Positions 8,771 through 17,969 of a stretch of 64,000 nucleotides of DNA are shown here, in pieces (the first letter of the stretch is position 1; each line of letters begins with the position of its first letter). The stretch spans positions 62,001-126,000 of the forward strand of contig NZ_VDYZ01000012.1 of the NCBI RefSeq assembly GCF_007673095.1, given 5' to 3'. Position numbers and translations under genes: made by a program. The notes under the pieces were generated by a model, which was given only the letters and a program-made list of their open reading frames with translations, ran no database searches and was not told the origin of the DNA. This DNA comes from Corynebacterium glyciniphilum AJ 3170 (lineage in GTDB: Bacteria; Actinomycetota; Actinomycetes; Mycobacteriales; Mycobacteriaceae).

Positions 8771-9949
8771 GTGGCGTTCAAACCCAGCCTGGGAGCGGTG
8801 CTCGTCGGCGTCGGCCTGGTGGCCGTCGCCGGGGTGGCCGTGCTGCCCGGGGGCACTGTCGACGACCCCGACGTGGTGGACGTCTCATCGGGCGACCAGC
8901 GACTGAACCTCGTGGCCTACGCGGTCCCGAAGCCGGGATTCGAGGCGGTCATCCGCGGGTTCCGGAGCACACCCGAAGGCCAGGACACCGGGTTCGCGGA
9001 GAGTTACGGCGCCTCGGGCGACCAGTCCCGCAAGGTCGCCCGGCACCTGCCGACCGACATCGTGAACTTCTCCGTGGAGCCCGATGTGACCCGGCTCGTC
9101 GACGGTGGCCAGGTGGCCGAGGACTGGCGGGACAACGTCCCCGACGACGAGTCCGGACGGTCCGTCCCCTTCGGTTCGGTCGTCTCCTTCGTCACCCGCG
9201 AGGGCAACCCGCACGGCGTCGAGAACTGGGACGACCTGCTGGAACCCGGGATCGAGGTCATCAGTCCGAATCCGGCCAGCTCCGGGTCGGCGAAGTGGAA
9301 TCTGCTCGCGCCCTACGCCAGCTGGTTCTTCCGGGCTCTCGACGCCGGTGCCGACATCCGGACCGCACACGACGAGTCGCTCGACAAACTCACCCGGCTC
9401 GTCGGCGAGCACTTCACCGTCCGTCCGAAGTCGGGACGCGAGGCGACCTCCGCCTTCGAGGGAGGGCAGGGTGATGTGCTGCTGTCCTACGAGAACGAGG
9501 CCATTGAACTGGACCGTAACGGCGGACGCATCGAGTACACCGTCCCGGACGACACCTTCCGCATCGAGAACCCGGTGGCCGTCGTCGACACCACCGACGA
9601 CCCTGACGGGAACATGGGGAAGGCCACGCAGTTCCGCGACTACCTGTTCACCCCGGATGCGGAGAAGCTGTGGGCGGCCGAAGGGTTCCGGCCCGGTCCG
9701 GACCTGTTCTCCGACTCCACCGACGTGATCGACGGCCTCCCCGCAGAGCAGCGTGGAGCATTCCGGCCCCTGGACACCGTGCACACGATCGACGAACTCG
9801 CCGGGGCGTTCCGCGACCTGGACCCCTCCCTCGACCCCGCCGGGGATACGGCGGACTGGGACGTGGTGGACGCGGTGCTGTTCAAACGGGCCAAGCCTGG
9901 CAGCGACGACACCAACGGTGCCATCACGACGATCTACCAGGCAGTCTGA
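8771..9949 (+). CDS. Sulfate/thiosulfate ABC transporter substrate-binding protein
   Basis: A 392-residue extracytoplasmic binding protein of the Sbp/CysP family, the first gene of a four-gene importer operon. The N-terminus has a hydrophobic export segment (about residues 7-27) without a lipobox cysteine, so it is exported or anchored rather than lipidated. Family features are VAYAVPKPGFEAVIRGF, ESYGASGDQSRKV (sulfate-contacting region) and VNFSVEPDVTRLVDGG. The family is normally about 330-350 residues; the extra length is mostly a C-terminal tail. GGAGGAGAGGG upstream is a strong ribosome binding site. cysT follows after one base. Confidence 0.92.
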   Translation: MAFKPSLGAVLVGVGLVAVAGVAVLPGGTVDDPDVVDVSSGDQRLNLVAYAVPKPGFEAVIRGFRSTPEGQDTGFAESYGASGDQSRKVARHLPTDIVNFSVEPDVTRLVDGGQVAEDWRDNVPDDESGRSVPFGSVVSFVTREGNPHGVENWDDLLEPGIEVISPNPASSGSAKWNLLAPYASWFFRALDAGADIRTAHDESLDKLTRLVGEHFTVRPKSGREATSAFEGGQGDVLLSYENEAIELDRNGGRIEYTVPDDTFRIENPVAVVDTTDDPDGNMGKATQFRDYLFTPDAEKLWAAEGFRPGPDLFSDSTDVIDGLPAEQRGAFRPLDTVHTIDELAGAFRDLDPSLDPAGDTADWDVVDAVLFKRAKPGSDDTNGAITTIYQAV

Positions 9950-9950
9950 G

Positions 9951-10742
9951 ATGGGTGACATGAGAACGAAACTCAGCATGGGGACGGCCACCCTGTGGCT
10001 GTCCGTCATCGTCCTGCTGCCCCTGGTGGCACTGACCACCGAGGCCTTCTCCGGCGGTCCCGGTGGTTTCTGGGACGCCGTGACCGCACCGGGCGCACGG
10101 GACACACTGTGGGTGACCGCGAAAGTCTCCCTCGCCGTCGCGCTGATCAACATGGTGACCGGCACGCTGATCGCCTGGGTGCTGGTGCGCGACGACTTCC
10201 CCGGGAAACGCATCGTGGACGCGGTCATCGACCTTCCGTTCGCGCTGCCCACGATCGTCGCGTCCCTGGTGCTGCTCAGCCTGTACGGTCCGGACAGCCC
10301 GATGAACATCACCCTCAACGCCACCCAGCCGGCACTGGTCATCGCGCTGGCCTTCGTCACCCTGCCGTTCGTCGTACGGTCCGTGCAGCCCGTGCTCATC
10401 GAGCTCGACCACGACGTCGAAGAGGCTGCGGCGTCCCTCGGCGCGTCCAATGCCACGATCTTCCGGCGTATCATCCTGCCGGCGCTGTGGCCGGCGGTGC
10501 TGTCCGGGACCGGGCTCGCATTCGCCCGGGCGATCGGTGAGTACGGATCGGTGGTCCTCATCGGCGGGAACATCCCCGGGGAGACGCAGGTCGCCTCCCA
10601 GTACATCCAGGAGCAGATCGAGTCGGACGTCCCGTCCGCCGCGGCGGCGGTGTCCGTCGCCCTGCTGGCCATCACCTTCATTGTCCTCCTCGTTCTCCGC
10701 CTCGTCGGAGACCGCAGCACCCGGAAGGAGCAGGACGCGTGA
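9951..10742 (+). CDS. cysT: Sulfate ABC transporter permease CysT
   Basis: A 263-residue inner-membrane permease with about six membrane segments. The ATPase-contacting EAA loop is visible as EEAAASLGASNATIFRRIILPAL, cited in part: EEAAASLGAS followed by ILPALWPA. FALPTIVASLVLLSLYG and ARAIGEYGSV are typical of CysT/CysU. The ATG at 9951, directly after the binding-protein stop, was chosen; the same frame is open upstream but would overlap the previous gene. The stop overlaps the GTG of cysW by four bases, indicating translational coupling. Confidence 0.93.
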   Translation: MGDMRTKLSMGTATLWLSVIVLLPLVALTTEAFSGGPGGFWDAVTAPGARDTLWVTAKVSLAVALINMVTGTLIAWVLVRDDFPGKRIVDAVIDLPFALPTIVASLVLLSLYGPDSPMNITLNATQPALVIALAFVTLPFVVRSVQPVLIELDHDVEEAAASLGASNATIFRRIILPALWPAVLSGTGLAFARAIGEYGSVVLIGGNIPGETQVASQYIQEQIESDVPSAAAAVSVALLAITFIVLLVLRLVGDRSTRKEQDA

Positions 10743-11542
10743 ACCAGTCCAGAACCAGTGTCCTGACACTGCGCACCCTCGCCCTCATCTACCTGGCCGT
10801 CCTGGTCGCCCTGCCGGTCGGCACAATCCTGTGGCGCACCGTGGAACCCGGACTCGGGCAGTTCTGGGAGTGGATCACCACCCCGGCAGCGGTCTCCGCG
10901 CTGCAGACCTCACTGTTGATCGTCGCCATTACGGTACCGCTGAACGTGGTCTTCGGCATCGTCGTCGCCCTCGGGCTGGTCCGGGGGCGATTCCCCGGAA
11001 AATCCCTGGTCCAGGCCGTCGTGGACCTGCCTTTCGCGGTCTCCCCGGTGATCGTCGGTGTCGCACTCATCATGCTGTGGGGCACCGACGGGTGGTTCGG
11101 AGGAGTCGAGGACCTCGGATTCCGGGTGATCTTCGGACTGCCCGGAATGGTGCTGGCCACCGTGTTCGTCACCCTCCCGTTCATCGTGCGGGAGGTGGAA
11201 CCCGTCCTGCGTGAGATCGGTACCGAACAGGAGCAGGCGGCGTCCACCCTGGGCGCGTCACCCTGGCAGACGTTCCGGCGCATCACCCTGCCGTCGATCC
11301 GCTGGGGTCTGTCCTACGGCATCGTCCTGACCGTCGCCCGTTCTCTCGGGGAGTTCGGTGCGGTGATCATGGTCGCCTCCGGATTCGCCGGAGGAGGTCA
11401 GACCCTGACCCTGCTGGTGCACTCCCGCTATCTCGACGACAACAACGTCTACGGCGCCTACGCCGCGGCGACGCTGCTGATGATCGTCTCGGTGATCGTC
11501 CTGGTCGTCATGACCCTGCTGCAGAAGAAGAAGGTTTCCTAA
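10739..11542 (+). CDS. cysW: Sulfate ABC transporter permease CysW
   Basis: A 267-residue permease, the second membrane subunit of the sulfate importer. Family signatures are [20 protein letters not shown], the EAA-loop segment [19 protein letters not shown], and [16 protein letters not shown] near the C-terminal half. About six membrane helices are expected. It starts with a GTG that overlaps the cysT stop and is followed one base later by cysA. CysT and CysW should form the heterodimeric channel. Confidence 0.93.
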   Translation: MNQSRTSVLTLRTLALIYLAVLVALPVGTILWRTVEPGLGQFWEWITTPAAVSALQTSLLIVAITVPLNVVFGIVVALGLVRGRFPGKSLVQAVVDLPFAVSPVIVGVALIMLWGTDGWFGGVEDLGFRVIFGLPGMVLATVFVTLPFIVREVEPVLREIGTEQEQAASTLGASPWQTFRRITLPSIRWGLSYGIVLTVARSLGEFGAVIMVASGFAGGGQTLTLLVHSRYLDDNNVYGAYAAATLLMIVSVIVLVVMTLLQKKKVS

Positions 11543-11543
11543 G

Positions 11544-12563
11544 ATGGCTATCTCCGTCTCCCACACCGTGAAGACCTACGGCTCCTCGCCGGTCTTCACG
11601 GCCCTCGACGACGTCTCCCTCGAGATCCCCGAGGGGTCCCTCACCGCCCTGCTGGGGCCGTCGGGCTCGGGAAAATCCACCCTGTTGCGCACCATCGCCG
11701 GTCTGGAACGACCTGACTCCGGCGAGGTGGTCATCGACGGAACCGACGTGACGCGGCTGTCACCGCAGGACCGCGGCATCGGCTTCGTCTTCCAGCACTA
11801 CGCCGCCTTCAAACACATGACCGTCCGCGACAACGTGGCCTTCGGCCTGTCGGTGCGCAAGCGTCCGAAGAAGGAGATCGACAGGCGGGTCGATGAACTG
11901 CTGGAGATCGTCGGTCTCGCCGGGTACCACACCCGCTACCCCTCGCAGCTCTCCGGCGGCCAGCGGCAACGGATGGCGCTGGCACGGGCACTCGCCCCGA
12001 ACCCGGGCGTCCTGCTGCTCGATGAACCGTTCGGCGCGCTGGACGCCAAAGTCCGGGAGGACCTGCGCACCTGGTTGCGACACATGCACGAGGAATTCAC
12101 CGTCACCACCGTCCTGGTCACCCACGACCAGGAGGAGGCTCTCGACGTCGCCGACCGTATCGCCGTGATGGGTGACGGGCGGATCGAGCAGGTCGGGACC
12201 CCCACCGAGCTCTACGACGCCCCGGAGACCCCGTTCGTCCAGTCCTTCCTGGGGCACGTCACCGAACTCGCCGGGCAGACCGTGCGCCCGCACGACATCA
12301 GGCTCGGCCGTAACACAGACCCGGAGGTGCCGGGCAACGAGGTCGCCGCCACCGACGTGCGCGAGGCGGTGGTCGAACGGGTCGCGGTGCTGGGGTTCGA
12401 GGTCCGCGTGGAACTCACCGACGTGGAGAACGGCCGACGGTTCACCGCACAGATCACCCGGGGCGACGCCCGGACGTTGGGGCTGGGGCCGGGCAGTGTC
12501 GGGGAGACGGTGTACGCGCGGGCGACGGAGGCCGTGGCGGGGTCGACCGGCGCGGCGGGGTGA
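11544..12563 (+). CDS. cysA: Sulfate ABC transporter ATP-binding protein CysA
   Basis: A 339-residue ATPase that drives the CysTW importer from the cytoplasmic face. Walker A is GPSGSGKST (38-46), the Q-loop is [17 protein letters not shown], the signature is LSGGQRQRM (from about 136), Walker B is [11 protein letters not shown] (about 157), and the switch histidine is in [20 protein letters not shown]-like regulatory tail follows after about residue 240. It starts with ATG one base after cysW. It is the last gene of the operon; a strong hairpin follows. Confidence 0.94.
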   Translation: MAISVSHTVKTYGSSPVFTALDDVSLEIPEGSLTALLGPSGSGKSTLLRTIAGLERPDSGEVVIDGTDVTRLSPQDRGIGFVFQHYAAFKHMTVRDNVAFGLSVRKRPKKEIDRRVDELLEIVGLAGYHTRYPSQLSGGQRQRMALARALAPNPGVLLLDEPFGALDAKVREDLRTWLRHMHEEFTVTTVLVTHDQEEALDVADRIAVMGDGRIEQVGTPTELYDAPETPFVQSFLGHVTELAGQTVRPHDIRLGRNTDPEVPGNEVAATDVREAVVERVAVLGFEVRVELTDVENGRRFTAQITRGDARTLGLGPGSVGETVYARATEAVAGSTGAAG

Positions 12564-12579
12564 GGCACCGTCCCGGCAT

Positions 12580-12645
12580 GGAAATGTGCACCGTCCTGTA
12601 CACGCATTCAGCCCCTGAGGCGTGCACAGGACGGTGCCCATTTCC
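12580..12645. terminator. Bidirectional hairpin terminator between cysA and metX
   Basis: Two 26-base arms, 12580-12605 and 12620-12645, are complementary except at two positions and are separated by a 14-base loop. The sequence sits between the convergent cysA and metX genes and can serve both strands. Flanking short runs of T and A are weak. Confidence 0.8.
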
Positions 12646-12687
12646 CGTGCGGGGCCGGGTCCGCCCGTAACAGCCCGGGTTGGCGGT

Positions 12688-13809
12688 CTACCGCTGCGCC
12701 AGCAACGCCGCCTTGGTGAGGAACTTGTCGAGGATGATCGTCATCTGACGCGTCTCTGTCAGGAAGCCGTCGTGGCCGGTGGGGGAGGTGATCTTCGACA
12801 GGCCGATGAAGTCCCCGAGATTGCGGGACAGGTGTTCCTGCTGGTGGTACGGGTAGAGGATGTCCGTGTCGATGCCAGCGACCATGGTCGGGACCTGGGA
12901 GGACCCCAGTACGGCATTCATGCCGCCACGTCCGCGTCCGACATCGTGGCGGTTCAGGGCGTCGGTGAGGGTCACGTAACTGCCGGCGTCGAACCGGGCC
13001 TCCAGTTTCTCGGCCTGGCGGTCGAGGTAGCTCTCCACGGCGAAACGCTCCGTGGGGGAGTGGTAGGGGCCGTACGGGTTCTCGCCCGGCTGGGGATCGG
13101 TGGAGAAACGCTCGTCGAGTTCCAGCTCACCACGGTAGGTCAGGTGGGCGATACGGCGGGCCTGGCCGAGGCCGTGGGACGGGATGTTCCCGGAGTCGTG
13201 GTAGTCGCCGTTCTGCCAGCAGGGGTCGGCGGTGATGAAGCGGATCTGGGCGGACTGGATCCCGATCTGCCAGGCCGAGGCGCGGGCGGAGACGGCGACC
13301 GGGAGGGCGGCCTCCACCACCTCGGGGTACATGATCGTCCACTCCAGGACACGTGCGCCGCCCATCGACGCACCGACCACGCCGCGGATCTGGCGGATCC
13401 CCAGCACGTCGATGAGAAGTGTCTTCTCCGCGGCGACGAGGTCGCGGATCGACAGTGCGGGGAAACGGGACCCCCAGTGGCCGCCGTCCGGGTGAGTGGA
13501 GGACGGGCCGGTGGAGCCCTGGCAGCCGCCCAGACAGTTGGCGCAGAGCACCAGGTAGCGCTCGGTGTCGAGTGCCAGACCGGGGCCGATGATGCCCGCC
13601 CACCAGTCATCGGCGTTGCCGTCGGCGGTCAGTGCGTGCTCGATGACGATGACGGGCCGGGCGACCGCTTCCTCCGCGCTGCCCTCGTACCAGGCGAACA
13701 GACGTAACTCCGTGCCTGGGATGTCCACCCCCGCCTCGGTGGTGAAGGTGCCGATGGGCACGGTGACGGACGAGTGGGACGCGGGGAGGGACCGGGGGTC
13801 GATGGTCAT
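12688..13809 (-). CDS. metX: Homoserine O-acetyltransferase
   Basis: A 373-residue alpha/beta hydrolase-fold enzyme that acetylates homoserine with acetyl-CoA, the first committed step of methionine synthesis. Visible features are VIEHALTADGNADDWW, NCLGGCQGSTGPSS, the nucleophile elbow VGASMGGARVLEW, and the C-terminal catalytic region with PTGHDGFLTE. Length suits MetX. It lies 11 bases downstream of metY on the same strand and should be co-transcribed with it. The ATG start has no competitor nearby. Confidence 0.95.
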   Translation of the reverse strand: MTIDPRSLPASHSSVTVPIGTFTTEAGVDIPGTELRLFAWYEGSAEEAVARPVIVIEHALTADGNADDWWAGIIGPGLALDTERYLVLCANCLGGCQGSTGPSSTHPDGGHWGSRFPALSIRDLVAAEKTLLIDVLGIRQIRGVVGASMGGARVLEWTIMYPEVVEAALPVAVSARASAWQIGIQSAQIRFITADPCWQNGDYHDSGNIPSHGLGQARRIAHLTYRGELELDERFSTDPQPGENPYGPYHSPTERFAVESYLDRQAEKLEARFDAGSYVTLTDALNRHDVGRGRGGMNAVLGSSQVPTMVAGIDTDILYPYHQQEHLSRNLGDFIGLSKITSPTGHDGFLTETRQMTIILDKFLTKAALLAQR

Positions 13810-13820
13810 GGACGCCGACC

Positions 13821-15161
13821 TCAGCTGATGGTGTCGAAGCCGAGCTGGAGGTCGGCGAGGATGTCCTCGATGTCCTCGATGCCGACGGACAGGCGGACGG
13901 TGGCGAGGTTCACGCCGGCCCGTGCCAGCCCCTTCTGGTCGGACTGCGAGTGGGTGGTCGTCGCCGGGTGGACGACGAGGGAGCGGACGTCACCGACGTT
14001 GGCCAGGTTGGAGTGCAGCTTCAGTGCGTCGATGAAGGCCCAGGCCTTCTCGCGTGCCTCGTCGGACCAGACGTCGTCGACGGCGAGGTCGAAGGAGAGC
14101 ACCGAGCCGGGGTACTCCAGGCCGAGCTTCTCCTTGGTGGCGTACCAGGGGGAGTCCGGGAGGCCGGCGTAGTTCACCGTGGCGACGGCCGTGTTCTCGG
14201 CGAGGGAGCCGGCGACGATCTCGGCGTTCTCGTTGTGCTTGCGTACGCGCAGAGCGAGGGTGTCCAGACCCTGTATGGTGACCCAGGCGTTGAACGCCGA
14301 GATGGCGGCGCCGGTGTCACGCAGCAGGCCGACGCGGGCCTTCAGCCCGAAGGCGGCGGCACCGAGGTCGGCGTACTTCAGACCGTGGTAGGCGGGGTCG
14401 GGGGTGACGAACGAGGGGAAGACCGGCTCACCGTCGCGCTCCACGGTCCAGTCGAAGGACCCGCCGTCGACGAGGATGCCGCCGAGTCCGGAGCCGTTAC
14501 CGGTGTAGAACTTCGTCAACGAGGCGACGACGATGTCCGCGCCGAGCTCCAGGGGACGTACCAGGGCGGCGGTGGCGATGGTGTTGTCCACGATGAGCGG
14601 GACGTTGTTGCGGTGCGCGACTTCGGCGACCGCCGGGATGTCCAGGACGTCGGCCTGGGGGTTGGCGAAGGTCTCGCCGTAGAAGGCCTTGGTGTTCGGC
14701 TGCACGGCGGCCTGCCAGGAGTCGAGGTCGTCGGGATCCTCGACGAAGGTGACCTCGATGCCGAGGCGGGCGAGCGTGACGCCGAACAGGGTCTCCGTGC
14801 CACCGTAGAGACGGGGGGAGGTGACGATGTGGTCACCGGCGCCGGCGAGGTTGAAGATCGCGGCGGTCTCGGCAGCCTGGCCGGAGGCGAAGGCCACGGC
14901 GTGGACGCCGCCCTCCAGGGAACCGATGCGGTTCTCGAGGGCTTCCTGTGTGGGGTTGGTCAGCCGGCTGTACACCGGGCCGAGGTCCTCGAGGGCGAAG
15001 CGCTGCTTGGCGTGCTCGGCGGAATCGAAGACATAGGAGGTGGTGAGGTAGATCGGCTGGTTGCGGGCGCCGGTGTCGGAGTCCACGGTCTGTCCCGCGT
15101 GGACGGCGCGGGAGGCGAATCCCCAGGAGGCGGAGTCGGAGTTGTCGTACCTGGTGCTCAT
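13821..15161 (-). CDS. metY: O-acetylhomoserine sulfhydrylase
   Basis: A PLP enzyme of 446 residues from the chosen ATG at 15161, making homocysteine directly from O-acetylhomoserine and sulfide. Family features are FASRAVHAGQ, YVFDSAEHAKQRFALE, FASGQAAETAAIFNL, GGTETLFGVTL, the PLP-lysine segment VASLTKFYTGNGSGLGG and the C-terminal LRLSVGIEDIEDI region (here VRLSVGIEDIEDI). A longer frame reaches 15218, but AAGGGA sits about 10 bases before the chosen ATG and the conserved protein begins there. With metX it forms the sulfide-incorporating branch fed by the nearby sulfate importer. Confidence 0.95.
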   Translation of the reverse strand: MSTRYDNSDSASWGFASRAVHAGQTVDSDTGARNQPIYLTTSYVFDSAEHAKQRFALEDLGPVYSRLTNPTQEALENRIGSLEGGVHAVAFASGQAAETAAIFNLAGAGDHIVTSPRLYGGTETLFGVTLARLGIEVTFVEDPDDLDSWQAAVQPNTKAFYGETFANPQADVLDIPAVAEVAHRNNVPLIVDNTIATAALVRPLELGADIVVASLTKFYTGNGSGLGGILVDGGSFDWTVERDGEPVFPSFVTPDPAYHGLKYADLGAAAFGLKARVGLLRDTGAAISAFNAWVTIQGLDTLALRVRKHNENAEIVAGSLAENTAVATVNYAGLPDSPWYATKEKLGLEYPGSVLSFDLAVDDVWSDEAREKAWAFIDALKLHSNLANVGDVRSLVVHPATTTHSQSDQKGLARAGVNLATVRLSVGIEDIEDILADLQLGFDTIS

Positions 15162-15234
15162 CTGTGGTGGTCCCTTCGGGAGGTTGGGTGTCGTTTCGCT
15201 GGGAACACGATAACCCACCGGAGGGGTAGCGGCA

Positions 15235-15301
15235 AACAGCTCGGTCTACTTTGAAGCAAAGGTGCAGTTCGTGACCCTTGTTCTCGGTAGACCGAGCTGT
15301 T
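15235..15301. promoter_or_regulatory. Long inverted repeat between icd and metY, with two partial McbR-like boxes
   Basis: AACAGCTCGGTCTAC (15235-15249) and GTAGACCGAGCTGTT (15287-15301) are perfect 15-bp inverted arms. Each arm also reads TAGAC-CGAGCT-GTT, a good left half and a poor right half of the McbR box TAGAC-N6-GTCTA. A local CTCGG-TAGA-CCGAG hairpin competes with the long stem. It may be the icd terminator, a metY operator pair, or both. Confidence 0.5.
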
Positions 15302-15319
15302 CAGTGGTGGAGTGGAATG

Positions 15320-17575
15320 TCAGGAGTTCCGCGACGTGAGGCCGTCGATCACGGCGTTGAAGGTGGCGGACGGGCGCATGACCTTCGTGGTCTTCTCCTC
15401 GTCCAGCCAGTAGTAGCCGCCGAGGTCGGCGGAGGAGCCCTGACCGCCGCGCATCTCCTTCTTGACGGTCTCGTACTTCTCCTCCAGTTCCTGGGCGACC
15501 GGCGCGAAGATCTCGGCGAGCTCCGGATCGTCGGTCTGCTTGGAGAGGTTGAGGGCCCAGTAGCGGGCCAGCCAGTAGTGGCTGCCACGGTTGTCGATCT
15601 CACCGACGACGCGGGCAGGGGAGAGGTCCTCGTTGAGGATCCGCTCGGTGGCGGCATCCAGTGCGTCGGCCAGGATCGGGGTCCGGGGGTTGTTGTCGGT
15701 CTCAGCGAGCTTGCGCAGCGACTCGGCCAGTGCGAGGAACTCACCCAGGGAATCCCAGCGCAGGTAGTCCTCCTCGATGAGCTGCTGGACGTGCTTCGGT
15801 GCGGATCCGCCGGCACCGGTCTCGAACAGCCCGCCGCCGGCGATCAGCGGCACGATGGAGAGCATCTTGGCGCTGGTGCCCAGTTCCATGATCGGGAAGA
15901 GGTCGGTGAGGTAGTCACGCAGGACGTTGCCGGACACGGAGATGGTGTCCTCGCCGGCACGGATGCGGTCGACCGAGAGCTGGCACGCTTCGACGGGGGA
16001 GAGGATGCGCAGGTCCAGGCCCTCGGTGTCACCGACGAGCTCGGAGTCCTTGAGGTACTCCTCGACCTTCGCGGTCATGTTGCGGTCGTGGGCACGCTCT
16101 GGGTCGAGCCAGAAGACGGCCGGTGCCCCGGTGTCACGGGCGCGGCTGACGGCCAGCTTCACCCAGTCACGGATCGGCACGTCCTTGGCCTGGCAGGCGC
16201 GCCAGATGTCGCCGGGGGCGACGGTGTGAGACATCAGCACCTCGCCGGAGGAGTCGACGACCTCGACGGTGCCCTCGGACTCGATCTTGAAGGTCTTGTC
16301 GTGGGAGCCGTACTCCTCGGCCTTCTGGGCCATCAGACCGACGTTCGGGACGGTGCCCATTGTCGTCGGGTCGAAGGCGCCGTTCTTCCGGCAGTCCTCG
16401 ATGACCGTCTGGAACACCCCGGCGTAGGAGGAGTCCGGGATGACCGCGAGGGCGTCCTGCTCCTGGTCGTCCTTGTTCCACATGTGTCCGCCGCTGCGGA
16501 TCATGGCGGGCATGGATGCGTCGACGATGATGTCGGAGGGGACGTGCAGGCCGGTGATGCCCTTGTGGGAGTTGACCATGGCCAGGTCGGGGCCGTCCTC
16601 CAGGCCCTTGTCGAAGGCCGCGCGGATCTCGGACGCCAGGTCGGCGCCGATCTCGTCGGCGTAGTCCTCGAGGCCGGAGTAGATGGCGGCGAGGCCGTTC
16701 TCCCCGTTGAGTCCCTTGGAGAACAGGGTGTCGCCGTACTTCTCGAAGACGTCGGAGAAGTAGGCCCGCACCACGTGGCCGAAGATGATCGGGTCGGAGA
16801 CCTTCATCATCGTGGCCTTGAGGTGTGCGGAGAACAGGACGCCCTCCTCTTTCGCACGGGCCACCTGGTCCTTCAGGAAGGCGTCGAGATCCCGGGCACG
16901 CAGGACGGTGGCGTCGACGATCTCCTTGTCCAGGACCTTCAGCCCGTCCTTCAGAACGGTGGTCTCCCCGTCTGCACCGACGAGACGGATGGTGAGGGTG
17001 TCGTCGCCGTCGATGACGACGGACTGCTCGTTGTGGCGGAAGTCGCCGTCGGACATGGTGGCGACGTTGGTCTTCGAGTCGGCGCTCCACTCGCCCATGC
17101 GGTGCGGGTGCTTCCGGGCGAAGTTCTTGACGGCCTTCGGGGCACGACGGTCGGAGTTGCCTTCACGCAGGACCGGGTTCACGGCGGACCCCTTGACGGA
17201 GTCGTAACGGGCGCGGGCGTCCTTCTCCTCGTCCGTGGAGGGCTCGTCCGGGTAGTCCGGAAGGTCGTAACCGTGCTCCTGGAGCTCGCGGACGGCGGCC
17301 TTGAGCTGGGGGACCGACGCGGAGATATTCGGGAGCTTGATGATGTTCGCGTCCGGCTTCTTGGTCAGCTCGCCGAGCTCCGCGAGTGCGTCGTGGACCC
17401 GCTGTCCCTCGGGCAGGACGTCGTTGAACGCGGAGAGGATACGCGCTGCCAGGGAGATGTCCCGGGTTTCGACGGCGACGCCGGTGGTGGAGGCGAACGC
17501 CTCGATAACGGGCTTCAACGAGTATGTCGCGAGTAGCGGGGCTTCGTCAGTTCGGGTGTAGATGATCTTGGCCAT
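15320..17575 (-). CDS. icd: Monomeric NADP-dependent isocitrate dehydrogenase
   Basis: A 751-residue enzyme of the monomeric (about 80 kDa) isocitrate dehydrogenase family, converting isocitrate to 2-oxoglutarate in the citric acid cycle and producing NADPH. The N-terminus [19 protein letters not shown], then [18 protein letters not shown] and the [14 protein letters not shown] segment, is characteristic; the last carries substrate-binding Ser/Asn residues. Length matches the C. glutamicum enzyme. AGGGAG lies about 9 bases before the ATG. The gene stands alone, with a long divergent regulatory region upstream and an inverted repeat downstream. Confidence 0.97.
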   Translation of the reverse strand: MAKIIYTRTDEAPLLATYSLKPVIEAFASTTGVAVETRDISLAARILSAFNDVLPEGQRVHDALAELGELTKKPDANIIKLPNISASVPQLKAAVRELQEHGYDLPDYPDEPSTDEEKDARARYDSVKGSAVNPVLREGNSDRRAPKAVKNFARKHPHRMGEWSADSKTNVATMSDGDFRHNEQSVVIDGDDTLTIRLVGADGETTVLKDGLKVLDKEIVDATVLRARDLDAFLKDQVARAKEEGVLFSAHLKATMMKVSDPIIFGHVVRAYFSDVFEKYGDTLFSKGLNGENGLAAIYSGLEDYADEIGADLASEIRAAFDKGLEDGPDLAMVNSHKGITGLHVPSDIIVDASMPAMIRSGGHMWNKDDQEQDALAVIPDSSYAGVFQTVIEDCRKNGAFDPTTMGTVPNVGLMAQKAEEYGSHDKTFKIESEGTVEVVDSSGEVLMSHTVAPGDIWRACQAKDVPIRDWVKLAVSRARDTGAPAVFWLDPERAHDRNMTAKVEEYLKDSELVGDTEGLDLRILSPVEACQLSVDRIRAGEDTISVSGNVLRDYLTDLFPIMELGTSAKMLSIVPLIAGGGLFETGAGGSAPKHVQQLIEEDYLRWDSLGEFLALAESLRKLAETDNNPRTPILADALDAATERILNEDLSPARVVGEIDNRGSHYWLARYWALNLSKQTDDPELAEIFAPVAQELEEKYETVKKEMRGGQGSSADLGGYYWLDEEKTTKVMRPSATFNAVIDGLTSRNS

Positions 17576-17969
17576 GGGCCGGTGTCTCCCTCTTCAATAG
17601 TCAGTGCAGCGTCGCGTCGAGCGTCCCCTCGTGAGGGCCGTAGACGGGCGCACCTGCGATTATTCGTCTCGTTCTCTGGTGATGCCTTCGTGTGGAAGGG
17701 TGCCGCTCGGGCATCTACTATCGCGATAATACGGCAATGCCGGTTGCTCTGACGGTCGCGGGGCGGCGGATACCCTACACCCGGGGATAGACCGTTATCC
17801 GGATATCAGTGAAATCTTCCGGAATAAATCAGGTCGCGTCCGGGAATAGAACTGAATCGATACCGGTTGGCCTCTCCTGTGGCAGGTGCCGACCGGCCCG
17901 GCTACACCGAACCGACGACCGACCGACGACCGACCCAGAACCGACACCGAACCAGCGAGGAGCCCGCAC
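17576..17969. other. Divergent intergenic region between icd and the MFS gene
   Basis: This 394-base stretch holds no convincing gene. It is A+T-richer than its surroundings, especially from about 17690 to 17850. It contains a perfect 10-bp palindrome TATCGCGATA (17719-17728) and an inverted repeat GGATA-N6-TATCC (17785-17800). Both could be operators for icd or the MFS gene, but I cannot match them to a known regulator. Confidence 0.6.

Noticed and set aside
15278..17536. Long open frame opposite icd
   Set aside because: It is an exact antisense shadow of the icd gene, which is fully recognisable; the high G+C keeps the opposite frame open. Composition is low-complexity Gly/Val/Asp.
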